Below, in pieces: positions 24,142 to 34,954 of a stretch of 64,000 nt of DNA. The position numbers were made by a program, and so were the translations under genes. The DNA is from Puccinia triticina (lineage: Eukaryota; Basidiomycota; Pucciniomycetes; Pucciniales; Pucciniaceae). Location: NCBI RefSeq assembly GCF_026914185.1, contig NC_070567.1, positions 3,126,001 through 3,190,000 of the forward strand, given 5' to 3'. The notes below the pieces were generated by a model. It saw only the letters and a list, made by a program, of their open reading frames with translations, did no database searches and had not been told where the DNA came from. Position 1 is the stretch's first letter, and each line of letters starts with the position of its first letter.

Positions 24142-25251
24142 TTAGAGCAGTGGGACACAGTAGCCACAGTGCTTGTACCAGTTATAACAATTCTGTGCAT
24201 TCATTACTTCAGGAACAACTTGAACAATATCCCATTCCGGGCCGTCAAAGCGGGTCAAAATCTGGGATGATTGTAGCTCTTGCTTAACTGCTTCAAAAGA
24301 AAGTTTGATGGGGTTTAGTTCTGGACAATAGGCTGGAAAATACATCAGTCAGACGCCGGCAGCATCCCACAAGGCCTGAGCCCGCTCGCCTTGATGGTAC
24401 ACAGCGTTATCACACACAACAAAAGAGTTTAAATCAGGGTATTGATTCATCCTAGGAAGATTTTTAGCAGGGGGAAAGTCAATGCAGTCCTGATGATCCT
24501 GAGAAATGATTGACTGACCAAGTAAAATTCCAAAAAAAATTTGAATCAGCGGCCAATGAAGGTCTCAAAAGTTGTTGTGAGGGTCACAATGCCTCCAATT
24601 GAGATTGCTGGGAGAATACTAAGTCTGTCTGTGTTCTGATTAATAAGGAATTGCTCCGCGGGGGTGCCTTGTGGCAACCTGGCAAGTGATCGGAGTAGAT
24701 CCTTGTTGCAGAAGGCACTCTCATCTATAATGCCAAAGAAACAAACCAAGTCAGCTTTAGGAGCAAAAAAAACAATCGGGTGGATCTACACACCAGTAAA
24801 GACCAAAAACTTGGCTGGAGAAAATTCCATCCGCTCCATGAACGAGTATTTAGCGACAAGACTCTTCCAAATGTTTTTTGTTTCTGTTTGTTTAGATTAA
24901 TTTACAAACGCTTGAAAAGGTTCTGGTGAAGGCCTGCGGTGCTGAGCAATACTTTGGTTGAGTCGTACAGTTTCTCCCAAATCTCATGCAGGACCCGGGT
25001 TCAAGCCGGACGAGCTCAATCATGAAGACAAAGTCTTCTCTCAATAGCTCCGCCGGTCGGCTGCGGGTTTAGTAACTATCCGGGTCCTTGATCACACAAT
25101 GTTTTTCTTGGTAAAGGACGGGCCATTGAGAGAACGACTGCTGCGAAATCAAACATCCAAGAAGCCTTCGGATGTCTGGAAAAGACAGGCCCTTGAGGGC
25201 CATTTGAACGGCGTGAACTTTTTTATCTGGAGCGTAGGACCGGAAACCCAT
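24142..25251 (-). pseudogene. Tc1/IS630-like transposase (DDE_3), dead
   Basis: Reading the minus strand, 25251-25069 gives an N-terminal helix-turn-helix segment (SYAPDKKVHAVQMALKGLSF). 24749-24546 gives the first catalytic block (DESAFCNKDLLRS, then a LPAISIGGI strand). A segment near 24430 gives the second Asp block (VVCDNAVYHQG), and 24345-24142 the third (FPAYCPELNPIKLSFE). Two lesions stand out. TGA at 24349-24351 lies just before LMYFPAYCPELNPI, where the family usually has Arg. The third catalytic Glu is Lys, as NPIK replaces NPIE (codon AAA after ATC, one CpG-to-CpA change from GAA). Several stops between 24750 and 25069 show further decay. When intact it would excise and insert at TA sites. 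Confidence 0.75.
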
Positions 25252-25259
25252 TGTAAGAT

Positions 25260-26640
25260 TCAGATTTGTGTGCTTCTTTGAGACAACAGACCAACCAAAG
25301 GCTGCAGGAATGGTCGTTGTGATGGTGATGGGTTGGGGGACGCCTGGAAATGCTCATCACAGCAAGGCATGTTATACATATCACACCTCGCCGCTGTGGG
25401 TGGCAAAAACCAAAGGCAAAACATGCTGCTGTGCAGCTTAACCACATAACTCTAAGTCATCAATTTTCTTGTTTGTCCAAGAGTTAATCAAAACACAATA
25501 GCTGAGGACAGCTAGCAGGTTTGCATTCAACAAGAATTTCCGGAAGGGTATAAGAAGGAGCATGTTTCTCCCATCGCAGATCCAGTGGGGGCCAAAGGCT
25601 GCCCACACGGTGGTCTTGCGTTCATTTTTTTTTTGCGGGAGTTTGACCTTTAAGGTTGAAAGAGGAATTGGATAACCAGACACTTCAATATTGAGGTGTT
25701 GTTGGAGACTGGATCTGGTTTACCTTGTTTCATAGGATGCCAAGACGTGAATCTTTGGGCTGAATTGGTGTTTCGTGCCGTCTTGGAGATCAGTTGATCA
25801 AAACAAGCAGCTGTCAAGGCCCCTGGACCTCAGCAACGTTTTGCCAGCGCAACACCTGCGACAGAAATGGAAAGTGGTTATTTGGAACCAGAGCTTGTGC
25901 TATGACCATCAGGTATATACAGCAAAGGTAGGAAAGCTTGCGGTTTCCTTCGCCAATATTCCACCAAAAACCAACCAAAAAGTATCACCAACCGGACCTG
26001 CAACACCCCTAACCTTCCCCCTTCTTCCTCCATCCTCCCTCCCACTCACCCCCCCCCCCCCCCCCCCCCCTTCCCCAACAAAAAATTCCCCCCAACTCGC
26101 CCTCACCTCCCCGCCCTACTGTTTGCACCCACAAGCCAGCCCCCCAGCCAGCAACCCAGCAGCACACCAGATTTTCATTTCCCCGCTACCACTACCGCTA
26201 CCGCTACTGGTGAGTCTTTGCCCTCCCCCCCCCCTTTTTTCGCTCAACCAACTGACCATCGGGCTTTCCTTTTGCCCTTGGCCGCCATCCAGCTTCCAAT
26301 CAACCCGTCGAGTCGCAGCCGCACGCCTAAAAAACTTTTTCGCACCTACCAGTGAGTGATCGCCCCCCCCCCTTTTTTTCGCCGTATCAAACTGAAAAAT
26401 TGGCCTTTCCATTTGCCCTTGGCGGCCAATCAACCTCTCAATCAGCACCCAGGCAAACCTCGCCAGCCACTCGCGCACCCCCACGTCCTCTTGCTCACAA
26501 CTCCCCCACTCACCTCTTGCCCCAACCAAGTAAGTCTGATTCCAGCTCCTCCCCTATCACAACACATCTCATCCCGCTAGGTGTACGGCCATGCAAGAAA
26601 AGACCGCTAGGCATAGGGCCCTGCATAAACCACCTTAAGC
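25260..26640. other. No recognised gene; C-rich duplicated tract
   Basis: A C run of about 22 is at 26049-26070. A unit of about 140 bp is duplicated (about 26195-26325 and 26345-26470). Each copy has GTGAGT, a C-run followed by a T-run, TTCGC, and a TTTGCCCTTGGC.GCC end. The proline-rich frames on plus and their minus shadows come from composition. Confidence 0.4.
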
Positions 26641-26667
26641 CCAATGCACTCCCATTTTCATATAGAA

Positions 26668-28912
26668 ATGGTCTTTGTGAAATATCAGCGCGACATCAAG
26701 ATCATCGTGATCAAGATGAGCCTGCGCGGCCTCTCCCTGGCCGAAATTGTCAGGCGCGGTGATGCCAAGAGTATATGTACTCTTCTAGCTGCACTGGTGA
26801 CTGCGCAGCGGTGCGGTGGTGCGCGCGGCAAAAGCGCGGTAGAAAGTGCCAAATAACTTTAAAGTTATTTGTAATGAACCCCAAAAGGGGTTCAACGGAG
26901 GGACCAGGAGCACCTGGGGTGTTTAAGTGCCCTCCAAAAGTCTTACAGGGTCTGCGCACTGGTAGTGGTGCGCAGAGGTTTTTTAAAGCCTGTGACTTCT
27001 GGGGCCCAGTTAAGGGGGTATTTAGAACGTATAAAATGTTCCCAGGAGATGGGTTGGGGATATGATCCCGGCAGAGAAAAGGAAACAGCGGACTTATTCG
27101 TGAAGAGGGTCCGCGAAAAAGGCCAGCAAACGACTCAACAAACCAAAATCCGAGCAATAGCAGGCAAGCAGACTGGTCGGGTAGACTAGGGCGGGGCTGG
27201 TATGGCGACAAGGTGGTTGGTATGAATCTGGGGAGGCTTTTACTCGCTCAAAAGCCTCCCTTTATATATTCTTGCGGCGACCGGTAGGGTCGCCTTTCTA
27301 TTTTCAAATTCCTCGCGGCTTCTCGGCCGCGGGAAAGACTATTTTTGACAGGAGTGATCAAGAGTTCTGTTACTCGCATATTTTGTTCACTTACAAGTGG
27401 AACTCTTCCTCGGTCCAAGGAAGGGTTCTACTCTTTGTGTTGTTTTTGGTTGTCCATCTTCGGCCGGGGGAGAAGCAGTAGTTTACTTCTTTACTACTCT
27501 CCTCCGGCCTTTTCCAATAGAATGTTCTATTGTAGTTTGGTTTAGTTCAAGAATATCAAACCCGTTCTCTTGGCCTGAGAACGGGTTTTTGAACATAGCT
27601 ACGTTTCTTCTCCGGCCAATTCTTTTGGCAGGAGTTCTGTTAAATTTCTTCTTGCCTCAATTCCGCAGTCGAGAGGATGCATAATGAATATTTTTCTGAG
27701 CGGCGCTCTGTGCCACACTTAATATTCAATAAATAAGTGTAGTTTTCTCTTTTATGCGTGGTGCTCTGTGCTGCTACTAATGATACATAAAGTATTTATA
27801 TGTTTTTCATTCTTTTTATTATTGTTACATATACTACAACTGGTTAGCCGGGCTCTAACTTATTGTAGTAGCCCGGCTGACAGAAATCTACCAAGCACTG
27901 GACATAAACGTGTTGCCAGATTTCTTCCTACGCTGGAGGACGATCTACCACCAAACCCGGGATGTTGTCAGAGATCCGGCCCTGTACAGAGACCGTGGCC
28001 GCCCATTGGCCTTTACCCGTGAGGAGTCAGAGTTTGTTCTTGCAGCACCAGAAACCAAGCCGACTCTGTATGTGGATGAGATAAAGAACCACATACAAGC
28101 AATGACCGGGACCAGACATCCGATCAGCACAATCTGAGCTGAGTTGAAATTGTGGCTGCTCATGACCAAGAAAAAGGCTCAAACAGTCAACCCTGCTCAA
28201 TGCGCCCTTGCACGGGCGACTTATATTGATTGCAGAGCTAATTTCCCTTCGGAGTACCTCGTGTTTGTTGGATTTATGTGGTGTCATTCATTTAGGCTGA
28301 CCTTTGGTTCTTTCTTGGGGCCACAGACAAGGCCGGTGTGTCCCTTGGGATGCACTCACAAGACCGCGCTTGGGCCCTTCACGGGCGCCGCACGGCCCGC
28401 GTCTTGAAGCACCTTTGTGCGCCCCAAGTGTCTGTCATGCCGGCTGTGCCGTTGGACGGGATGCTGGAGTGCATAGCGCATGTCGGCACAATGCAACGGG
28501 TCAACATGGAGTACTTCATCGAGGAAGTACTGGTGAGTTTCCCATTGGTTTTCCCCAATGCTTGCTGTTGCTGACTCGCGGGTTTGGTTACCAGGCCCCT
28601 GTCATGAGTCCCTTCCCTGGTTGAAACAGCGTGCTTGTCATGCCAACTCATCACAGAGGCCAAATCGCGGATATTTGCGCCAATGCCGGGATTGTATTGG
28701 TTTACTTGCCCACGTATTCGCCGGACTTCAATCCAATTGAGAAGGTCTTCTCAGTCTTGAAGTTGAACCTCAAGCGCCTCAAATTGCTCACCGGCACTCG
28801 ACAAGACGCCCGGATCATCAAGGAGATGTTGCCAACGCTTGTGACGCCAAGATTGATGGCTAATCTCTTCCGCGACAGTGGTTATGCTCCCGGGGCTCCC
28901 CGTGTGAACTAG
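26668..28912 (+). pseudogene. Tc1/IS630-like transposase (DDE_3), split by a solo LTR
   Basis: The frame starts at ATG 26668 (MVFVKYQRDIKI) and runs to LAEI at 26747. It is then cut by a 1,135-bp LTR and resumes in the same frame at 27883 (EIYQALDIN). Removing the LTR and one duplication restores LAEIYQALDIN exactly. Downstream is the linker RDPALYRDRGRPLAF and the STI-stop-AEL helix-turn-helix end, with TGA at 28135-28137. After a probable intron, DKAGVSLGMH and VSVMPAVPLDGM follow (28326-28531), then an intron at about 28532-28593. The last part is 28594-28912, with YLPTYSPDFNPIEKVFSVLK. TGA at 28622-28624 interrupts PG-stop-NSVLVM. The second catalytic Asp is lost (VLVMPTHHRG in place of the usual VMDNA). 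The copy is clearly dead. Confidence 0.85.
26748..27882. mobile_element. Solo LTR inserted in the transposase gene
   Basis: It begins TGTCAG and ends CTGACA, a perfect 6-bp inverted terminus. Both sides are flanked by GAAAT (26743-26747 and 27883-27887), a perfect 5-bp target duplication. There is no internal coding region, so the parent retrotransposon was reduced to one LTR by LTR-LTR recombination. The length (1,135 bp) suits a Gypsy-type or long copia LTR, but the family cannot be named without an internal region. A strong hairpin with AAACCCGTTCTC/GAGAACGGGTTT arms lies at 27559-27593. Confidence 0.92.
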
Positions 28913-29009
28913 GACAACTTTCACACAAATCTTGTGATTGTAGGTGAGCTGGGTCTGGGCCCAAAGACGTATTGTAGGCAGAAGATATATTACCGGCCGG
29001 TTAACCAGA

Positions 29010-29172
29010 TGTCTCCCGTGCCTTCTATTATTTTCCCTCTTGATGTTGGTCTTTTTATCAGATTGTGGCGCTTGGCGCGGGAAATAAACTAGCCATATGT
29101 CCCCCGTCCCTTCTAATATTCCCCTCTTTTGGTCTTTATATCATATAAAAAGCTTGGCGCGGGAAATAAACA
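29010..29172 (+). repeat. Tandem duplication of a 70-80-bp unit
   Basis: Both units start GTCYCCCGTSCCTTCTA and end CTTGGCGCGGGAAATAAAC, at 29010-29089 and 29099-29172. They are moderately diverged. Confidence 0.7.
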
Positions 29173-29670
29173 AGATCACTGTCATCCTTGTCTGTCTGCG
29201 TATCATGTGAAAAAGATATCATAAATTTTTATTGATGTGCTAAACGGTCCAAGGCCAACCTGGCCCCCCAGGTCCTTGGGCTTGGGAGAGGTGCAGAGAG
29301 TTCCACTCAACCAAGTCCCACATTGCTCCCCAGGGTCGCGGGGTGTTGATGTGCAACACCCAACTCATAACCAGAAAATGCGCGGGCAAGTACGCGCATG
29401 ATCCCCAGGGGCCCTGCCCATGCACTAGCACCAATTTTGTGAGTGTTACACTCTCAGAAAACAAGTGCTCACACTCTTGGAAATCATGCACAATGATCAA
29501 TATATTTCAAACTTGGGGCATCATGCCCCAAACAACATGCATACTGGTATAACTCACTATCTCATGTATTGTGTATAATATGACTATCAGGTAAAGTGCC
29601 TACTCACTATCTTGTGTATGTTTGGGTGTTATGTATGAAGAGGAAGTGAAATAAAAGGGGAAACAAATAA
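29173..29670. other. No recognised gene
   Basis: The stretch contains short inverted words (TGTTGATGTGCAACA, GAGTGTTACACTCTC), as LTRs often do. I could not define ends. Confidence 0.3.
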
Positions 29671-29774
29671 TCAAGAATCATGTGGGACCTTTGTGTATGT
29701 AGTCATATGAGAAATTGAGAGAGAAAAAACTCTCAGATAAGGATTGTGAGACATCCGTGGCGTTCTTGCGACAT

Positions 29775-32230
29775 TCATATCTCAGGGGAAGGACTAACCA
29801 CCGGGGCGGGGATGGCCATTGACAATTCTGGTTTGACTGTGCTTGGCGCGGTAGATGCATCAGGGCCTGGGATTTCTGCAGAGCCAACTGGGCCTGGGAT
29901 GTCCGTGACGTGAGGGTCCGACACACCCAAGCTGGTGGGGTGGGCAATGGAATTCATAGGCTGATCGAGTTGATCGGAAGTGGCCGGACCTAACGTAACC
30001 GGGGTAATTACGGGATGATCAGATGTCTTCAGGGCCGGCAGGGCCGGCGTCTTTGGAGCTTTAGTGGTGGGGGTGCCGCCTGCAGCGGCAGCAGGTATGG
30101 AAGACGGTTTCCCAGGTGCCTCATGCCCCTGGACATGTGTTGGTAGCAAGTCCCGGGCGCCATTTACAAGCTGGCATGCTATTGCAAAGGGGAACCAGAA
30201 TTTGTCTTTTAATTCCTGGGCGGACACGCTCAGGGAAAACTCCCACCTCCTGATGTGGTACAGCAGCATCAGACCGCGAGTGATCACATCTTCTTTTGGT
30301 AACTGACACGCCTCAAGGAACCCTTCCATGGTGAGAGCGCGGCCAATGTTGTTGAGTTGATAGTAGGCTGTTGGGTATGTCCCGCTGATCCACGAGTATA
30401 ACAAATCCGTGCGGGAGCGGGGGGTCTTACGGGTCGGCAATCCAGGCACAGGTTGGATAGGCAATCAATGCGTGCGGCTAGCATGAACATGAGGTCAGCC
30501 AACCTGGCCTCCTGACAAACATAAAGAAGCCTTGCTGTACTCACATTGCGGGTCACCCGGGTCTTTGTCCTTTCCAATGCCAAGCAAATGTCACCAGAGC
30601 CAAAAGCCATGGCCAGACTGTCTTGCTGAGATTGCTCCTGCAAGTAAGATCGAAGAAGGCAATCAATCCAAAGGGCAAGGAGGCTTGCGAGAATAAGACA
30701 AAATACTTAATGTCTCCCGCTGCTTTGTGGTTTTGCAAGGGTCGGCCATAACCACCCGGACGCCAAGGTCCGATTGGGGAAGAGCAAGGACTTCATCCAC
30801 AAAGTCACGGAATTCTGCCTCCAAGGAGATTACCGGCGCACGCCCAACCCCGTATTTGCCATGCTTCTTGATAGTCACGTGCCAGTTTACCAGACCCACG
30901 GCATCCATCAAGTTGACCAGATTGCCAAGATGGGTGACTGTCTTTCCAAGCGCAACAGCAACATCCAGACGGAACTGTGGCCATGTTGTATCCTGGATGT
31001 CAGCCATCAGGATGGCCGTTCCTCTGGGTTTAACTCACTCCCAGTGCTTCTGGATTTCAGCAAGAGCTTCCTTTGTCTGGGCGACAAACTTTGGAGGCCT
31101 GCTGTGAGCCTGAGTCCCTATAGTGACAGCAGGACACAAGAAAGAAAGGGGGAATATTTGGATTTCTTTGGATAAAGAAAATACAAATATATAAAGAGAG
31201 AGAGAGAAACTGAGCAGGATCAAGATAAGCAGATATTCAAGGTTTATTCTGGTGGGAATGCACGTCCACTGGCAATGCTACCTGTTCAGAAGAGTGCTGC
31301 CAAGCTGTGCTAGAGAGTGCTACAGCCTCCTCTCACCAAAGAAACCTGGAGGGTCTCTGGATTAGACAAGTTTAATCCAGCCACAATTTTTTAGCTTCCT
31401 TCTGGATAGACAAGGTTCTTTAGAGGGAAACCTATGTGGTTTGTTTCTTACAAAAACCACAGAAAAAGAATCAGGTTAAGCAGGGACAGCCCTGTGATCA
31501 AGGATAAGGCAAAGGCCAGCAAAGAAGAGCAGATCAAGCAGACACAGAGTTGTACCTCTGAGATAAACAAGGTTCAGTGAAAGAGTTTACTTACTGTCAA
31601 TATCCTAGGCGCCTGTGACAGTAGGTATACTGGGAGTGTGGTAATCTCTTTGGTGGTGATCCTGGGGTTATCTGGGGTGTGGTTCTGGGGTGCTGAAGTC
31701 TGTAGATCCGCCTCAGGCAAGGGTGATCCTGACTACAAAAATTTTCACAGTTTGCTTATGTAATTTACATATTTACATGTGGTTTGGCACGCCTGGTAGC
31801 GCTGACACGTCACAACTGCGCATGCGCGCCACAACTCAATAACTCAGGGAAGGAGTATAGTTACAAAGAATTGGTAAGTTGTAAGTAGGGTTAAAATTGC
31901 ATGAGTAAACAGAATATGAAGTCAGAACAAGGTTATCTCTTAAGATGAAAAAGATATGAATTAATTCATATGTAAAAAGTAGATAAAGGCAGACTTTAGG
32001 TCAGCTGAGTTGACTCTAAGGCTGAAACCTGCCACGGTTCGCATGTACATCTTGTGATTGAGCCGGATAGCTCGTTTGGCCGGGGGTTGTCCAGCTGTGG
32101 GAGCAATTCCCTTGGAACCACGGGTCTCGATCTCTAGGTCGCTGTCCTCCTCGTCATCGCCGCTGGGGCTCTTGTAGAACAGCTTACATGCCTCCGCCTG
32201 TGAGTCCGGAGGTTGCAAGGGCATCAGCAT
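29775..32230 (-). pseudogene. Decayed gene of an unidentified family, interrupted by an LTR-like repeat
   Basis: Minus-strand segments read in order as one protein. An acidic N-terminal part (32230-about 32040) contains SPSGDDEEDSDLEIETRGSK and GQPPAKRA. Then KFVAQTKEALAEIQKHWE leads into a TGA at 31035-31037, in the same frame as MADIQDTTWPQFRLDV, ALGKTVTHLGNLVNLMD and FVDEVLALPQSDLGV (31007-30700). A segment from 30640 to 30470 carries EARLADLMFMLAARID. A C-terminal part (30464-29775) contains VPGLPTRKTPRSRTDLLYSW and FWFPFAIACQLVNGARDLL, then a Pro/Thr-rich tail. One base must change frame at about 30463. The LTR-like block at 31103-31599 lies between the first and second parts. It looks like a lineage-expanded rust family, perhaps transposon-linked, but I cannot name a domain. 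Confidence 0.5.
31103..31599. repeat. LTR-like fragment, copy 2
   Basis: A longer relative of 15275-15641. It starts TGTGAGCCTGAGTCCCTATA and ends TACTTACTGTCA. It lies inside the decayed gene described at 29775-32230, so it is an insertion there. I could not fix its right-hand limit beyond doubt; repeat-like sequence may continue to about 31950. Confidence 0.5.
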
Positions 32231-32329
32231 TGATTCCTGTGGCTGGCGGTTGCCCTGTCGCGGTGATCAGGACAGACATCACCGGTGTCAGGCTCTCCAG
32301 AGTCCAACCACTAATTTACCCATGCCAAT

Positions 32330-34940
32330 ATGTTTTTGAGGACCCCTGTTGGCAATTGGTCCACTCAAAGTGCTGCTCAATTGTCCAAATTCAAAAAAAG
32401 GAAAAATGCCATGTTGGGGACACATTTGTCCAACCTGTTTTGAATAAGGCCTGAAGCTGCGGCGGCGTTCTGCAGAGGCATGGCAAATTGGGTTTTCTTT
32501 CCAACATTCTCTGATCAAGGATTGGTTGGACAAACCAACAGCACTCAACCCTTACCCAGTGGTTTTATGCATGCACATCAATAATTTACCCAGTTCACGC
32601 CATTTCCGGTGCGCATTCCTGATCAGGCTTTTGGGGTACCGGTTGTCTATAGCCACTCCAGGTGCGACGACTGGTCAGACACCGCATAAGGACTTTTCCC
32701 ATGTGGATACGCCGAATTTGATAGACTTGGTTGCATGCACTATTATTCTCTTGAGGTCACTTGACTGCACACCTCGGGATCGACCTTACCCGTGCCGAGA
32801 GGCTACAGCTGTCATTGCTTTTGGAATGTCTGGTCAAACTTCCTGACAAGTTCATTCATCTCCTCTTGAATCCTACATGAAATGAAGAAACAGGAAGGAA
32901 CACGCTATTGCCATGCAGCGGTGTTAGTTCAAATTCAATTATTTATGCGTCACTTTGAATTCTGCTCCGGTAGATCCAGCATGTGCGCACATGAGAAACT
33001 GGCCGATCAGCCAGTCCGCGTTTTCCTCTGCAAAGCACTCCTGTGGAGATGTGGAGGCGCGGAGGTGTAAAACTTCAAGTGGCCTGATTCACCGAAGAAT
33101 AATTACAACTTCCAAACAATTACAATTTCCGAACCATCTGCAGGTGAAAAAGTCCCGGACGGTTCGCGCTCGCTACATCATGCATCTCCATAACTTTATT
33201 TTTATGTGGCACATATCGAAACAGTCAAACCTCATTGAGGTTAAGGAAAAGGGTCCATATCAATCATAGACTGTGGCTTACTTCTCTTGAAATTATCTAG
33301 TATGTTGTACCGCATTGCAGGTCAACAATTCAAAGATGTCAGTAGAAGCCATCTTGCCTCATTTTGTGCCGGCAGCGATAAACTGTCGGCAGCACCTGCT
33401 TCGGCATGGCTGCTGCAACAGCCGCCATAATGATTTATCCCGCTCGTCCCATACATAGCCAGGGTGCAGAACTGGTCGGACAGAATATGTCCGTTCACCA
33501 GGCGGACCAATTTGTTCGACTAGTTCCTCTAACCAGGCTCGCACTCTCAAATTGACAACCCAGCCAATACATCATTGTTCTGGGTTACTTGATTTTGTAC
33601 TTGAGCGTATCATGGAGATCGTTCCTCGCTATAGCATGGCAAACTGGGACTCGTGTTGGTGAAAATAGCTCCGCCGCTATATGTTTCAAAGATCGCCGAT
33701 GTGCATTCCTTCACTCTGAGAGTTGTTCAAAATATGTAAAGTGCACATTTATGCTGATCAGATTTCGACAAGCTCCTTTAGCCTTGACGATGCTGATTAG
33801 CATGATTGCGCTGGTAGGCTAAGATTTGAATTTCACACAGCTTGAAAATTGTGCCTGCGCCTGGATTTCCATTGGGCTCGCCTAGAAAAAAAAGGACAAG
33901 CGTTGGTGTCGATCGACTGAGTTATTTACTATTATTTCTTTCTGGATCCTGGAGAAAAATCTGGCAGGATCTAGTAAGGTATTAAGCTGGGGATTTCGGC
34001 CGTCCACGCTAATAAACAAGCGGAAAGGTGCTGTGGTCAAACCAGAAATTTCACGAGGCATGACGCTCGCCAGGAGCTTCCCAATGGGCACCAAGTCCAA
34101 TCAGGAGGGGGGGCACTAATTTCATTCGGCTTCAAACAGGAAACTAGCAGCCTCGCTTTAGGCAAGCAGATCAAAGCACTGGATATCATTAGAAATTAAA
34201 CATTCAAGCAGCTATAGCGTGTCGCCCACCGCCAAGAAAAATACCCGGCGTTTAGCGATTCGTCAGTCAAAAGATTTCATCAGTTACCTATCAGCAGGCG
34301 TGCCCAACATTTTCGGGAGATGCCCCGGTTGGGATAAACCCACTTTTCTGATGTATGTCGATCAGACTATGGAAGTTCATTTTGGAAAAGTCAGTCCCTA
34401 GAGGTCCTTAGAGCTCAGTTCAGCTATCGTACAGCTTGTCCGTTCTTGCCACCTTGCCGCATGGCGGGCAGTTCCTACATATTGATTATATGAGAGAAGA
34501 TACGTGTATGTGCTCCTGGGGAATATCTCCTCCTCTTCCCGAGGCCGCATTTAGGAACGAGTAGTCCAGTTGAAGGTCTTTCTCGAAAGCTTGTTAATCC
34601 ATCTGCTCCATTGACATGCCCAGGTCGTCTCTTACGACCATCATGCACACGCTAGCTTTGCTTTATGCGCTGGGTTTTCTTATATTAGAAGACAGAAAAC
34701 GGCCATCAAAATCCCAACCTTTAATTGATCATTTTTACTTTATTCCTCACAGATTTTCGCCAGCCCATCTTTGAAGCATTGTGTCCTTTTTGAATGGCAG
34801 AAATTTTCAACTGGATGACGTGAAATTACCAGTGAACTAGTAAAACAGCCCGCTCGATCAAGTCGCGCCATCCCTCTTACGCTTACTCCCGTCTTTTAAA
34901 CCCTGGTCCTAGGGGTCGATCATTTATCCTTATCACTATT
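32330..34940. other. No recognised gene upstream of the P450
   Basis: There are many frames of 60-110 codons on both strands, none with a domain I recognise. Minus-strand frames at 33550-33322 and 34100-33882 have protein-like composition but I cannot link them. Confidence 0.3.
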
Positions 34941-34954
34941 CTTCCTAGAGCATT

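Noticed and set aside
25775..26762. Proline-rich frames on plus and glycine-rich frames on minus
   Set aside because: Products of C runs and a duplicated C-rich unit.
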